DNA of 64,000 nucleotides from Scatophagus argus (lineage: Eukaryota > Chordata > Actinopteri > Scatophagidae), in the NCBI RefSeq assembly GCF_020382885.2, contig NC_058510.1:168501-232500 (forward strand), in the 5' to 3' direction. Below, in pieces: positions 50,564 through 64,000 of the stretch. The translations under genes and the position numbers were made by a program. Under the pieces are notes generated by a model. It was not told the origin of the DNA. It did not search any database and saw only the letters and a list, made by a program, of their open reading frames with translations. Within the stretch, counting starts at the first letter, position 1. Each line of letters starts with the position of its first letter.

Positions 50564-53557
50564 CTAACTATAAGCTTTATCAAAGAGGAAAGTTTTTAGT
50601 CTACTCTTAAATATAGAGAGGGTGTCCGCCTCCCGGACCGAAACCGGAAGATGGTTCCATAGCAGAGGAGCTTGATAACTAAAGGCTCTGGTTCCCAGTC
50701 TACTTTTGAGGACTCTAGGAACCACAAGTAGCCCTGCATTTTGGGAACGCAAAGTTCTGGTGGGATAATAGGGTACTATTAACTCTTTAAGATAGAATGG
50801 TGCCTGACCGTTCAGGGCTTTATAAGTGAGGAGGAGAATTTTAAAATCTATCCTGAATTTTACAGGTAGCCAATGTAGAGAAGCCAGAACAGGAGAAATA
50901 TGGTCTCTCATGCTGGTTCTTGTCAGTAGTCGTGCTGCAGCGTTCTGGATTAGCTGGAGAGTCTTTATGGATTTACTGGGGCAGCCTGATAGAAGGGAGT
51001 TACAGTAATCCAGTCTAGATGTAATGAATGCATGGACTAATTTTTCTGCATCTTTCTGACTCAGGATGTGCCTAATCTTTGCGATATTTCGGAGGTGAAA
51101 GAATGCAGTCTTTGAAATATTTGCAATGTGCGAGTTAAAGGACATGTCCTGGTCAAAGATAACTCCTAGATTTCTTACAGTGGAGCTTGAGGCCACGGCT
51201 AAGCCATCTATCAATGCAATATCACTGCATAAGTTATTTCTAAGGTGTTCGGGGCCCAGAACAATAACTTCGGTTTTGTCTGAATTGAGAAGTAGGAAGT
51301 TGCTGGTCATCCAGGTTTTTATGTCTTTAAGACATGCCTGAAGCTTGACTAGCTGATTTGTTTCATCTGGTTTCATTGATAAGTACAATTGCGTGTCATC
51401 CGCATAACAATGAAAATGTATGGAGTGTTTCCTAATAATATCACCAATGGGGAGCATATACAGGCTGAATAATATTGGCCCAAGGACAGAACCTTGGGGA
51501 ACTCCATGACTAACTTTTGAGAGTGTGGACGATGTATCATGAACATGAACAAATTGAAATCGCTCTGATAAATAAGACTGAAACCAGCTTAATGCAGTTC
51601 CTTTGATGCCAATTAGGTGTTCCAATCTGTGCAGTAATATAGAGTGGTCAATGGTGTCAAATGCAGCACTAAGGTCTAACAGTACAAGGACAGAGATAAA
51701 TCCCTTGTCTGATGCCAGGAGGAGGTCATTTGTGACTTTGACCAATGCTGTTTCTGTGCTATGATGAGCTCTAAAGCCAGATTGAAAAGTTTCAAATAAG
51801 TTATTATTTTGAAGAAAGTCATATAACTGATTGGCGACTGTTCTTTCAAGGATCTTGGAAAGAAATGGAAGGTTAGATATTGGTCTATAGTTGCTTAAAA
51901 CCTCTGGATCAAGTGTGTGTTTTTTAAGGAGAGGTTTGACTACAGCTATTTTAAAGGACTGGGGTACATGGCCTGTTATCAGGGACAGATTGATCATGTC
52001 TAATAGACAGGTGCTAAGTAAGGGTAAAGCTTCTTTGAGAAGTTTGGTAGGGATGGGGTCTAAGAGGCATGTTGTTGGCTTGGATGAATATATGAGTGAG
52101 TATAGCTGATGGGGATCGATAGGTGAAAAGCAGTCAAGATGAATATCTGTTTCTACTGTTGGTTCTAAGACACTAATGTTTGATGTTACATCAGGATCAG
52201 CTGAGGTCAGTAGGTGCTGAATTTTGTCTCTAATGTTTAAGATCTTGTCGTTAAAAAAGGTTATGAAGTCATCGCTGCTAAGGGTCACAGGGATACAAGG
52301 CTCGATAGCACTGTGGCTCTCTGTCAGCCTGGCTACAGTGCTGAAGAGAAACCTGGGATTATGCTTGTTATCCTCAATTAATTTGGAGTAATAGGCTGCT
52401 CTGGCAGTTCGTAGGGCCTTCCTATATGATCTAAGACTGTCTTGCCAGATTGAGCGAGATTCAATAAGTTTGGAGGAACGCCATTTCCTCTCAAGTTTTT
52501 GCACATTTTGTTTTAATTTGCGAACCTCTGTATTATACCAGGGTGCAAGTTTCTTTTGCTTTATGAGTTTCTTTTTTAGCGGAGCAACAGAGTCTAGAGT
52601 TGTCCTTAGTAAACTTGCAGCACTGTTCACGAAATGGTCGATTTCAGAGGGATTATTATATTGTTCACTCATATGGGGACATGATACTGAAGTTAATGAC
52701 AATAGAACTGTTTCTTTAAATTTAGCCACAGCACTATCAGACAGGTATCTAGTGTAGGAGTTTTTTCTTGGTGGTATGAAGTCAAATAGTATAAATTCAA
52801 AAGTTATTAAACAATGGTCAGACAGAAGAGGATTTTGTTCAGAGACAGTTAAATGTTCTACATCTATACCATATGTCAAAACAAGGTCAAGAGTGTGATT
52901 GAAGCAATGAGTGGGTTCATGTACACACTGACAGAAGCCAATTGAATCTAAGAGAGAGATAAATGCTGCGCGAAGGCTATCATTACTATCGTCCACGTGG
53001 ATGTTGAAATCACCCATAATAATAACTTTATTAGTTTTAAGGACCAGACTCGATAGGAACTCTGGAAATTCCAGTAAAAATTCAGAGTATGGGCCAGGAG
53101 CGCGGTACACTACAACAATAAAAATTGGTTGTATTGTTTTCCAGGTAGGGTGTGAGAGAGTAAGAATAAGGCTTTCAAATGAATGGTAGTTGACTTTGGG
53201 CTTTGGACTAAATGATAGATTTGGGTCAAAAATGGCGGCAACTCCACCTCCTCGGCCGGTGTCTCGAGGAATCTGAGTATTAATATGACTTTGGGGAGTG
53301 GATTCATTTAAACTGGCATATTCTTCTGGCCGAAGCCAGGTTTCGGTTAAGCAAAATAAATCTATATTATTGTCCAATATTAACTCATTCACTAGTACAG
53401 CTTTAGATGAGAGAGATCTAATATTTAACAGTCCACATTTAATTCTCCTATCAGTTGTAGCTGTGGAGGTGTTGGTGTTGATCTTTATTAGATTTTTATG
53501 TATAACTCCTCTTTTTGAATTTGGTTCAATTAATTTAAGTGGTCGGGGGACAGACAC
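50564..53557 (-). CDS. L2 LINE ORF2: APE endonuclease and reverse transcriptase
   Basis: A 997-residue polyprotein that would nick target DNA and copy the element RNA at the nick. The N-terminal APE-type endonuclease covers about residues 40-265: [22 protein letters not shown] (catalytic Glu), [20 protein letters not shown] and [12 protein letters not shown] (Asp-His pair). The RT follows from about 480: [48 protein letters not shown] (motif A Asp), [17 protein letters not shown] and [11 protein letters not shown], the YADD active site. The C-terminal part is a thumb/connector with [12 protein letters not shown]. Length and order fit the L2/CR1 group. No stop or frameshift was seen. Confidence 0.95.
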   Translation of the reverse strand: MSVPRPLKLIEPNSKRGVIHKNLIKINTNTSTATTDRRIKCGLLNIRSLSSKAVLVNELILDNNIDLFCLTETWLRPEEYASLNESTPQSHINTQIPRDTGRGGGVAAIFDPNLSFSPKPKVNYHSFESLILTLSHPTWKTIQPIFIVVVYRAPGPYSEFLLEFPEFLSSLVLKTNKVIIMGDFNIHVDDSNDSLRAAFISLLDSIGFCQCVHEPTHCFNHTLDLVLTYGIDVEHLTVSEQNPLLSDHCLITFEFILFDFIPPRKNSYTRYLSDSAVAKFKETVLLSLTSVSCPHMSEQYNNPSEIDHFVNSAASLLRTTLDSVAPLKKKLIKQKKLAPWYNTEVRKLKQNVQKLERKWRSSKLIESRSIWQDSLRSYRKALRTARAAYYSKLIEDNKHNPRFLFSTVARLTESHSAIEPCIPVTLSSDDFITFFNDKILNIRDKIQHLLTSADPDVTSNISVLEPTVETDIHLDCFSPIDPHQLYSLIYSSKPTTCLLDPIPTKLLKEALPLLSTCLLDMINLSLITGHVPQSFKIAVVKPLLKKHTLDPEVLSNYRPISNLPFLSKILERTVANQLYDFLQNNNLFETFQSGFRAHHSTETALVKVTNDLLLASDKGFISVLVLLDLSAAFDTIDHSILLHRLEHLIGIKGTALSWFQSYLSERFQFVHVHDTSSTLSKVSHGVPQGSVLGPILFSLYMLPIGDIIRKHSIHFHCYADDTQLYLSMKPDETNQLVKLQACLKDIKTWMTSNFLLLNSDKTEVIVLGPEHLRNNLCSDIALIDGLAVASSSTVRNLGVIFDQDMSFNSHIANISKTAFFHLRNIAKIRHILSQKDAEKLVHAFITSRLDYCNSLLSGCPSKSIKTLQLIQNAAARLLTRTSMRDHISPVLASLHWLPVKFRIDFKILLLTYKALNGQAPFYLKELIVPYYPTRTLRSQNAGLLVVPRVLKSRLGTRAFSYQAPLLWNHLPVSVREADTLSIFKSRLKTFLFDKAYS

Positions 53558-53650
53558 AGTCTCTATGGGATATTGGGTGGGTAACTGTAATGGAAGCGCA
53601 GAGAGGCGTGTAGGACTGCAACTCTGCCTCCTGGTCTCAACTCTGGGTTG

Positions 53651-54538
53651 TCAGGGTTTTGGTTTAATAAGAAACTCAGTCAGATTTCTAGATAAGAGAG
53701 CTGCTCCATCCAAAGTGGGATGAATGCCGTCTCTCCTAATGAGACCAGGTCTTCCCCAAAATGTCTGCCAATTATCTACAAAGCCCACATTGTTTGCTGG
53801 ACACCACCTCGACAGCCAGCGATTGAATGATGACATGCGGCTAAACATATCATCACTGGTCAGATTGGGTAGGGGTCCAGAGAAAACTACGGAGTCCGAC
53901 ATAGTTTTTGCGAATGTACAAACTGATTCTACATTAATTTTAGTGACCTCCGACTGGCGCAGTCGAGTGTCATTACCGCCGACATGTATTACTATTTTAC
54001 TGTATTTACGCTTATCCTTAGTCAGCAGTTTTAGATAAGATTCAATGTCGCCCGCTCTGGCCCCAGGAATGCATTTGACTATGGTCGCTGGTGTCGCTAA
54101 CTTCACGTTTCTGACTACAGAGCTGCCAATCACCAGAGATGGTTTCTCAGCGGGTGTGTTGCTGAGTGGGGAGAACTTGTTGGAAACGTGAAGAGGTTGG
54201 GGGTGAACCGTGGGCTTGTGCTTAGGACTATGCTTCCTCCGTACAGTCACCCAGCCTCCCTGGTTTCCCGGCTGCTCGGGAGCTACCGGGGGCAGGCTAC
54301 GAGCTACACTAGATCGGTCCGCACCGGCTAATGGGGGCTGACTAACAACAGTAGCTAGAGACTTTGTTTCCATGGTGCGGAGCCGTGCCTCTAATTCACT
54401 AAGCCTCGCCTCCAGCGCTACAAGTAAACTACATTTATTACATTTACCACTTTCACTAAAGGAGGCAGAGGAATAACTAAACATTTGACACACCAAGCAG
54501 GAGAGAGCAGGAGAGAGAGAGGGAGACAGAGAAGCCAT
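53651..54538 (-). CDS. L2 LINE ORF1: zinc-ribbon/coiled-coil plus SGNH esterase
   Basis: A 295-residue ORF1 protein. Residues about 14-38 hold two Cys-X2-Cys pairs (CLVC and CNKC). A short coiled coil follows ([20 protein letters not shown]), then a basic linker. The C-terminal half is an SGNH/GDSL-type esterase: block [11 protein letters not shown], block [16 protein letters not shown] and block [17 protein letters not shown] with the Asp-His pair. Esterase domains in ORF1 are known from CR1/L2-like LINEs; their role in retrotransposition is unclear. The frame is intact and precedes ORF2 by about 90 bp. Confidence 0.92.
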   Translation of the reverse strand: MASLSPSLSPALSCLVCQMFSYSSASFSESGKCNKCSLLVALEARLSELEARLRTMETKSLATVVSQPPLAGADRSSVARSLPPVAPEQPGNQGGWVTVRRKHSPKHKPTVHPQPLHVSNKFSPLSNTPAEKPSLVIGSSVVRNVKLATPATIVKCIPGARAGDIESYLKLLTKDKRKYSKIVIHVGGNDTRLRQSEVTKINVESVCTFAKTMSDSVVFSGPLPNLTSDDMFSRMSSFNRWLSRWCPANNVGFVDNWQTFWGRPGLIRRDGIHPTLDGAALLSRNLTEFLIKPKP

Positions 54539-54795
54539 CGCTAATGAACAGGCTAAGCTAGTTTAGCGGAATTTGGCAAATGCTAATCGGTTATAAGATT
54601 AGCGTCAAATTAATAAAGTGAGTGATGAAGTCTATGACTAGAACAGGCGATCAGGGTAACAGTGTGAAATTACTCGCTACAGCGAATATTAGAACAACTT
54701 AAGCGATCTTAAATTAAAGCGCAGACGGAGCTGCTCGTACCACCACTAACACACAACAACAGGAAATGACGTTGGACGCTTACCGCAGCAGGAAG

Positions 54796-55810
54796 TCCGA
54801 TCAGGGCAAAGAAGACTGGACAACAAGCAGTTCCTCAACTTCACTGCTATGCTGGACCTGAAGATGTAGTCTGTGATGTCTGCACTGGGATGAAGCTGAA
54901 ATCCCTCAAGTCCTCTCTGGTCTGTCTGGTCTCTTACTGTGACAAACACCTCCAGCCTCACTATGATGTGGCTCAGTTAACAAAACACAAGCTGATGGAG
55001 CCCACTGAGAAGCTCCAGGAGAACATCTACTCTCGTCAAGATGAGGTGATGAAGTTCTGCCATATTGATCAGCAGTGTATCTGTTATCTCTGCTCTGTGG
55101 ATGAACATAAAGGCCACGACACAGTGTCAGCTGCAGCAGAAAGGACTGAGAGGCAGAGAGAACTCGAGATGAGTCTACAAAACATCCCGCAGAGAATCCA
55201 GGACAGACAGAAAGACCTGAAGGTGCTTCAACAGGAGGTGGAGGCCATCAGTCACTCTGCTGATAAAGCAGTGGAGGACAGTGAGAAGATCTTCACTCAG
55301 CTGATCCGTCTCATGGAGAAAAGAAGCTCTGATGTGAAGCAGCAGCTCAGATCCCAGCAGCAAGCTGAAGTGAGTCGAGTCTTGGAGCTTCAGGAGAAGC
55401 TGGAGCAGGAGATCACTGAGCTGAAGAGGAAAGACGCTGAGCTGAAGAAGCTCTCACACACAGAGGATCACACCCAGTTTCTACACAACTACCCCTCACT
55501 GTCAGGACTACAGGACATCATCAGTGTGGACTGGACCGAGACCTCGCTGACAGACACTGGAGGTCTGGTGGCACTAGCAGAGCTGCTAAATTATTCAGGT
55601 CAGATCAACCTGGATCCAAACACAATCAGCAAATGCCTGTTGTTATCTGGGAGGAACATCTTATCCTCATCACAGAGGCAGATTCACTGACTGCTTCCGG
55701 GTCCTGAGCAGAGAGAGTCTGACTGGACGTTGTTACAGGGAAGTGGAGTGGAGCGGGTTCAGGGTTTCAATCACAGTCACATACAAGAATATCAGTAGAA
55801 CGGGATGTCA
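54796..55810 (+). pseudogene. finTRIM-like fragment: B-boxes, coiled coil, start of PRY
   Basis: An open plus-strand frame runs from the L2 boundary to 55690; the first Met is at 54890. It holds B-box 1 (CYAGPEDVVCDVC then CDKHLQPHYDVA), B-box 2 (CHIDQQCICYLCSVDEHKGH), a long coiled coil (about 55140-55470) and the start of a PRY motif (INLDPNTISKCLLLSG). The frame then stops, while the next frame continues the PRY/SPRY text (RFTDCFRVLSRESLTGRCYR). The RING domain is absent and most of B30.2 is lost. FinTRIMs are fish E3-ligase-type immune proteins; this copy is very probably non-functional. Confidence 0.8.
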
Positions 55811-56793
55811 GAGTTGACTTTAGACTTAGACTTTAAATTGTTGCAGTAATGCATTCATAAATAACACAAGCGTAACTCAGTTCTCAGAGTGAGAGTGCAC
55901 CTGTATCACAGTGCGGGTAATTCTACAGCATCACGGCAACCATAAGTCTCCTCCACAGAGTCCAGACCACATTCACTCAGCCCTTACGTGCTTTATTTGA
56001 TGTGAATGTATCCTTTGCTGAACTGTGTCAGCTGCAGCAGACAGGAATTATTAACACAGCAACATGTCACTCTTCTTTTAGCTTTTGATTTCTCTCCGTG
56101 TCTGTTGCTCAGCCCTCACCGTAGAGCTGATTCTGGTGGTTTTGCACTTGAAGGTTCTGTTCTGTGTGTGTATATCAGGCGTATGTGTCTGGTGTTTTTT
56201 ACATGCATGGGTTTTGAAAGAATGAAACCCCGACAGTTGTTGGTCCTGTAGCTTCAAACTCTAAAGTCGTCTCTGCACTGGTGGAGACGTTGACTGTTTG
56301 CGATAAACTTAAGGGTGAAGTGTTGTGTATGTATTGAGAAAATTCTCCTTCTCCTTCAACTAAATACAGTCTTTAAACATCCACAGCAATACATTAGTCT
56401 AAATACTTTGACTGCTGCAAACAGAGTCTGCAGCTGCTGGCTGGCTGACTGACTGACAGCAGCAGCTGTGTGTGTGTGTGTTGGTCAAAGGTGAGATCTG
56501 CCTGTCTATCAGTGCTCGTCCTCAAATAGAGTTTTCTCTCTCTCTCTCTGTAAACACACTCCTAACTCGATCATCTTCTCTCTGCCAGAAACAGCCAGCC
56601 AGTGAGTCAGTCAGTCTGGATTTGTCAATAAACTGATCGGGTCATGTGACTCTCCTGGTGTCGAACACTACTGAACACCAAACTTCAAGGTTTGCAAGGA
56701 TTTTCACTTGGACACCTGAAACTTCTCCAGCTCTGTAAAGACAAAAGTTGCATGAGGTAGGAAACCGGCTGATCATGTTTGTCTCAGAGGTGC
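55811..56793. other. Gene-free spacer
   Basis: No supported gene. A short GT run lies at about 56466-56480 and a CT run at about 56536-56550. Confidence 0.45.
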
Positions 56794-57393
56794 TACACTA
56801 TATAGACAAAAGTATTGGGACAGCTGGCCATCACACCAACAGGGACTTTAATGACATCTCGTATTTAAAGTTTGAAACTGAAATATATCTGTTACTGGGA
56901 AGTCAGAAAGAAGTGAACTGACCAAACCTCCATCAAGCCAGTTTGTCTATAATCCCTCACTTTCTGTTGTGGTTTTGGTCTCTGCTGCATATTCAGCAGA
57001 TTATTCACTCCCAGAGACACCAACACACTGTCACTGAAAATGTTTTAGGACTGCACTACAGGATTTGGAGAGCTCAGTTCTTTGATCATGACCCCAACAA
57101 GGACTTTAATGAAGCTTTGCAGTTCTAACAGCTTCCACTCTTCTGTGAAGGCTTTCCACAACATGTTGGAGTGTTTCTGTGGGAATTTGTGCCCATTCAT
57201 GCAGTAGAGCATTTGTGAGGTCACACACTGATGTTGGACCAAAAGGCCTGGCTCACAATCTCCGTTCCAGTTCATCCCAAAGGTGTTGGATGGGGTTGAG
57301 GTCAGGGCTCTGTGTGGGCCAGTCAAGTTCTTCCACACCAAACTCATCCAACCATGTCTTTATGGAGCTTTACTTTTGTCCATATTGTGTATA
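56794..57393 (-). mobile_element. Tc1-derived element, family B, long subtype
   Basis: Ends CACTATATAGACAAAAGTAT and TACTTTTGTCCATATTGTGT bound about 600 bp. The minus strand carries the same LDWPTQSPDLNPIQHLWDEL coding segment as 25429-25942. The other half (56850-57110) is non-transposase DNA that is also found, in opposite orientation, in the copy at 60850-61305. Confidence 0.82.
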
Positions 57394-57422
57394 ATGAATA
57401 AAGAGTGTTGGTGTCTCTGGTG

Positions 57423-57585
57423 GGGCGGCACAGTGGTTAGCACTGTTGCCAGGTTCTAATCCTGGTCTTGTCTGTTGTTCCTTTGAGCTTCCTTCCCTCA
57501 CAGTAGGTTAATTGGCTACTCTACTTTGCCCCGAGGTGTGTGTCTCAGCCCTGTGATTGACTTGTAGTCAGCTGGGATACTCACC
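57423..57585 (+). mobile_element. SINE-like repeat, family A, degenerate copy
   Basis: Head GGGGCGGCACAGTGGTTAGC, B-box-like TTCTAATCCTG, body TAGGTTAATTGGCTACTCTA, tail GTAGTCAGCTGGGATACTC, with internal deletions. Confidence 0.7.
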
Positions 57586-58746
57586 AAAACTGTCTTCTTT
57601 GTCTTTCCATTGTTCTGACAATCATCAACTGAGCCATAAAATTGAATTCTGATTAACAGTGGATGGGAAGTCCAGGTTCATACAAGACTTTTTGGAGTGA
57701 AGCAGCTGTGCTGCTGATAAATCCTGAACCCAAGCTTAAAGTTTAAATCTGTCTCCACTGCAAAATTTCATCTGCCCTGTCAAGCCTAAAACTACAGCTT
57801 TGAAGGAAAAGTGACATTACTGAAACGTTTTGAATTATTGGAAGCTGTCGTTCTTAACATTAAAGTAAATTGTTAAAGAAGACATTCATTAATCGATACA
57901 ACATACATTAAGAAATCACCTGGAAAGCTCATGCTGCCCCACGTGGTCTAAAAGCCAATAGAGCCTGCAGGTCTGGTCTCTTAATCAGATAAAATGATCA
58001 GTTAAGGAGGACGGCAGGTGAAAAATGCAAATGTGAATGATCTGTGCGTCACTGCAGCATTCAACTGATAGCAACAAGGAAATACAGAGAAGTACCGTGA
58101 TGGTCATGAGAGGTTCAAATTCTTTATTTTCAGTCTGCAGGAGTTCATCTGAACCAAAGACAACAAACTATTGTGTTGACACGACAGCTGTGGATACAAG
58201 ACTAACACCTGGACAACACCTGGACAGCCAAAAAAAAAGTCCCACTCAGTCAGTAGAAGACCATCTTCTACTGGGTAGATCTGGATATCAGACAGTGGAA
58301 CAACATCTGGGTATAAGATAAGATAATCCTTTATTAGTCCCATAACTGGGAAATTGCAGTGTTACAGCAGCCAACAGAATATAGAAAAAAAGAGTAAATA
58401 CACAGGAAAGAAGTACCTGCAGCTGTACACAGTACAGAAAAGAAAAAGACTATTTACACTAGAGTCCCTCAGGTTATGGTTAGTGAATGAATTACTTCTT
58501 GCACAGGTTTTGTTTCAGGGACTACCGTAAGTAAATAAGTACTAATCCTTGTAGTAGTGTTTACATGAGTAAAGATTGTTGCACAATTGTTATTACGCAT
58601 GTATTATTGCACAGGTCTGCTGTGACCATTTTGTCCCATTATTGCACATATTGTTATATTTTAACAGACACAGTGGGATAGCTTCACGACAGTAAAGTTC
58701 TGTTGACAAGCCACTGGGTCTGCAGGAAGGAGAAGACAGTGGAGGG
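57586..58746. other. lrrc30 5' flank
   Basis: Includes a LINE 3' tail (58313-58400, GATAAGATAATCCTTTATTA). No further exon is seen. The lrrc30 5' UTR and promoter lie here but are not recognisable. Confidence 0.45.
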
Positions 58747-62369
<3,623 letters not shown>

Positions 62370-62806
62370 AGGTGGTGGCCTTTTGGACAATAGTGTATCT
62401 TGCAGCCTGTAAATGTGAAAACAAACATCTGATAAAATCTGTTCGGTGAAATATATTGAAATCCTAGAGTTGATCATTTTTATATATATATTTTTACTGT
62501 AGTTTACTGAACTTCAACTTTTTTTTACATTAATTGTGTCTCTGATTGTTTTTATTACTATAGTAGCAGCGGTTTGTGTGGTCTGCATGGTGAAAAAGTT
62601 ATGGGACACTGCCAAAAACACCTGATGCTGCTCAAGGCATCTTTTAACTTGTGTATGGATTTATTGTAGTTCATGTGCGATCTATTTATTTGTCTGCCTG
62701 ACCTGAAGAGAAATTGCTGGGCTTTCTTCCCTTCTTTCTGTTGAGCTTTAAGGACAGAGCATGAAAACCACTGAGTCAAACTATGATTTGGGTCCGTATT
62801 AATAAA
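62370..62806 (+). promoter_or_regulatory. lrrc30 3' UTR with polyadenylation signal
   Basis: AATAAA at 62801-62806 is the first good signal after the stop and gives a 3' UTR of about 440 bp. Confidence 0.5.
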
Positions 62807-64000
62807 ACGAACTTATCTGGTAGTTGTATCTTCTCACCTGTGTCTGACTAGTGCTGTTCCTCCGTTTGTCCTGCAGAGGGCAGCACAGAGCAACAAATCC
62901 TCCCTGAATGGAGCACTTTGTTTCATGACTGAAACACACAGAGCAGCTTTTATTTACCAGGTGTTTACTTGTCATGTGGTGCCATTTAAAGACAGACAAT
63001 CTCATTAAACCGAAATATCTGCAGGAAGTATTTTGTACAGAGAGACAAAGAATATAAAGATCTGTGGCCAGCGCACAGAATTCAGATATGCAGGAATATA
63101 AAATTTGTCTTCACATGCACATTCAGATCTTTTGTTTTCCTTCTGCATGTCTGTCTGAATACATGCTGTGAGGATCATCCTCTTTACATTCTGAAACCAA
63201 AAACCAGAGATCACATTCTGATCTTTAGTGACCCAAACAGGAAGTCCTGGAAAAAGACAAATTCACACTTATGAGTGAGGTGGAGTCAGAGGGTGGAGGT
63301 TTGGTAAAACTGATCATTCAACATGTGCAGTCAGTGAACATCTGCGTGCAAAAGTAAAATTAGGTCGAAAGACTGAAGTGATTGAGGGCTCTGATGAGCT
63401 GCTGTCTGATGGCCCACAGGAAGCCGATGGACCAGCAGGTGGCAGCATCGTGACGGTTCACTGAAGGTCTGACTCGGTTGTTTGCAGATGTTTTTATTTG
63501 AATCCCGCTGAAACAATATCACGATTTTGACACTGTGGATGTTCAAGGAAATCTTTAAAGTGAAACTTACTTACCGTGAGGAATGTTAAAATAGATCAAA
63601 TAAAATAAAATAAATGTAAAATAATAGAACACAAAGATGGGTCTACATCTAAGTTTAAAATAATATGAACTAAATATTAATCATAACTACAGAAAACAAT
63701 TCAAAATGAAAAAACAAAAGACGTTGAGAAAAATAATAAATAATAATCAAATTTGCCATAAAAGTTACAATTTCACAAAATGAAATAAAATAAACTTAAA
63801 TAAAAGAAAATCCTGTTAAATTAAAAGCAAAAATCAGCGAGAGAAAAACTAAAGTAAAACAAACTCAAACGACAGTAACAGCAAAATAAATCTGAAATAT
63901 ACATGAGAAAATGCTAAGATAAGCCTGTCTCTCGCTCTCTCTGTCTGTCTGTCTGCCCGCCTGTCTGTCTCTCATGCCCCTCTCTCGCCCCCCTGTGACG
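62807..64000. other. Gene-free flank
   Basis: No gene is recognised. An A-rich stretch (63590-63850) is followed by CT and CTGT microsatellites (63925-63975). Confidence 0.5.

Larger units (their letters stand above)
49786..54795 (-). mobile_element. Full-length L2-type LINE with both ORFs open
   Basis: About 5.0 kb on the minus strand. From the 5' end: a 5' UTR of about 250 bp (54539-54795), ORF1 (53651-54538), a spacer of under 100 bp, ORF2 (50564-53557), a 3' UTR with a GA microsatellite (50039-50071), and a TTCAA-type short tandem tail (49786-49807). The 5' boundary is set by alignment with the copy at 40139. I see no clear target duplication. Intact frames imply recent activity. Other copies are at 19397 and 40139. 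Confidence 0.9.

Overview
The window is a piece of a ray-finned (teleost) fish chromosome. Introns begin GT and end AG, coding DNA is sparse, CA/GT microsatellites are frequent, and the repeats are typical of fish: L2/CR1-type LINEs, a Penelope-like element, Tc1/mariner deletion derivatives, a hAT MITE and tRNA-headed SINEs. I cannot name the species. I rebuilt four host genes exon by exon; reading phase closes at every junction used.

Layout. (1) 135-4135, minus: gnal, the Gs-class alpha subunit G-olf, complete except for a last exon beyond the left edge. (2) 6541-14030, minus: sycp2l, a synaptonemal-complex protein 2-like gene of 22 exons, with a Tc1 relic and a hAT MITE in its introns. (3) 15847-23702, plus: gcm2, the glial-cells-missing transcription factor of the parathyroid/gill lineage, 8 exons, head-to-head with sycp2l. 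(4) 24.5-40 kb: gene-poor DNA with several Tc1 derivatives, SINE-like repeats, a decayed LINE and one doubtful exon. (5) 40-55.8 kb: a repeat and immune-gene graveyard. It holds a decayed L2 copy, an inverted Penelope-like fragment, NLRC3-like N-terminal and LRR fragments, a decayed Rex1/CR1-like RT, a full-length L2 with both reading frames intact (ORF1 SGNH esterase, ORF2 endonuclease plus reverse transcriptase), and a finTRIM-like fragment abutting the L2 5' end. (6) 58747-62369, plus: lrrc30, a leucine-rich-repeat protein in 7 exons. The rest is gene-free flank.

The genes do not form one pathway. In human, GNAL and LRRC30 lie on 18p11 while GCM2 and SYCP2L are neighbours on 6p24, so this locus joins two conserved blocks. 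No unknown multi-gene system is evident. The best leads are a near-perfect 19-bp-stem hairpin in a gnal intron, an apparently intact L2, a Penelope fragment with an inverted 5' part, an in-frame repeat just upstream of the gcm2 start, and an lrrc30 gene split by six introns.
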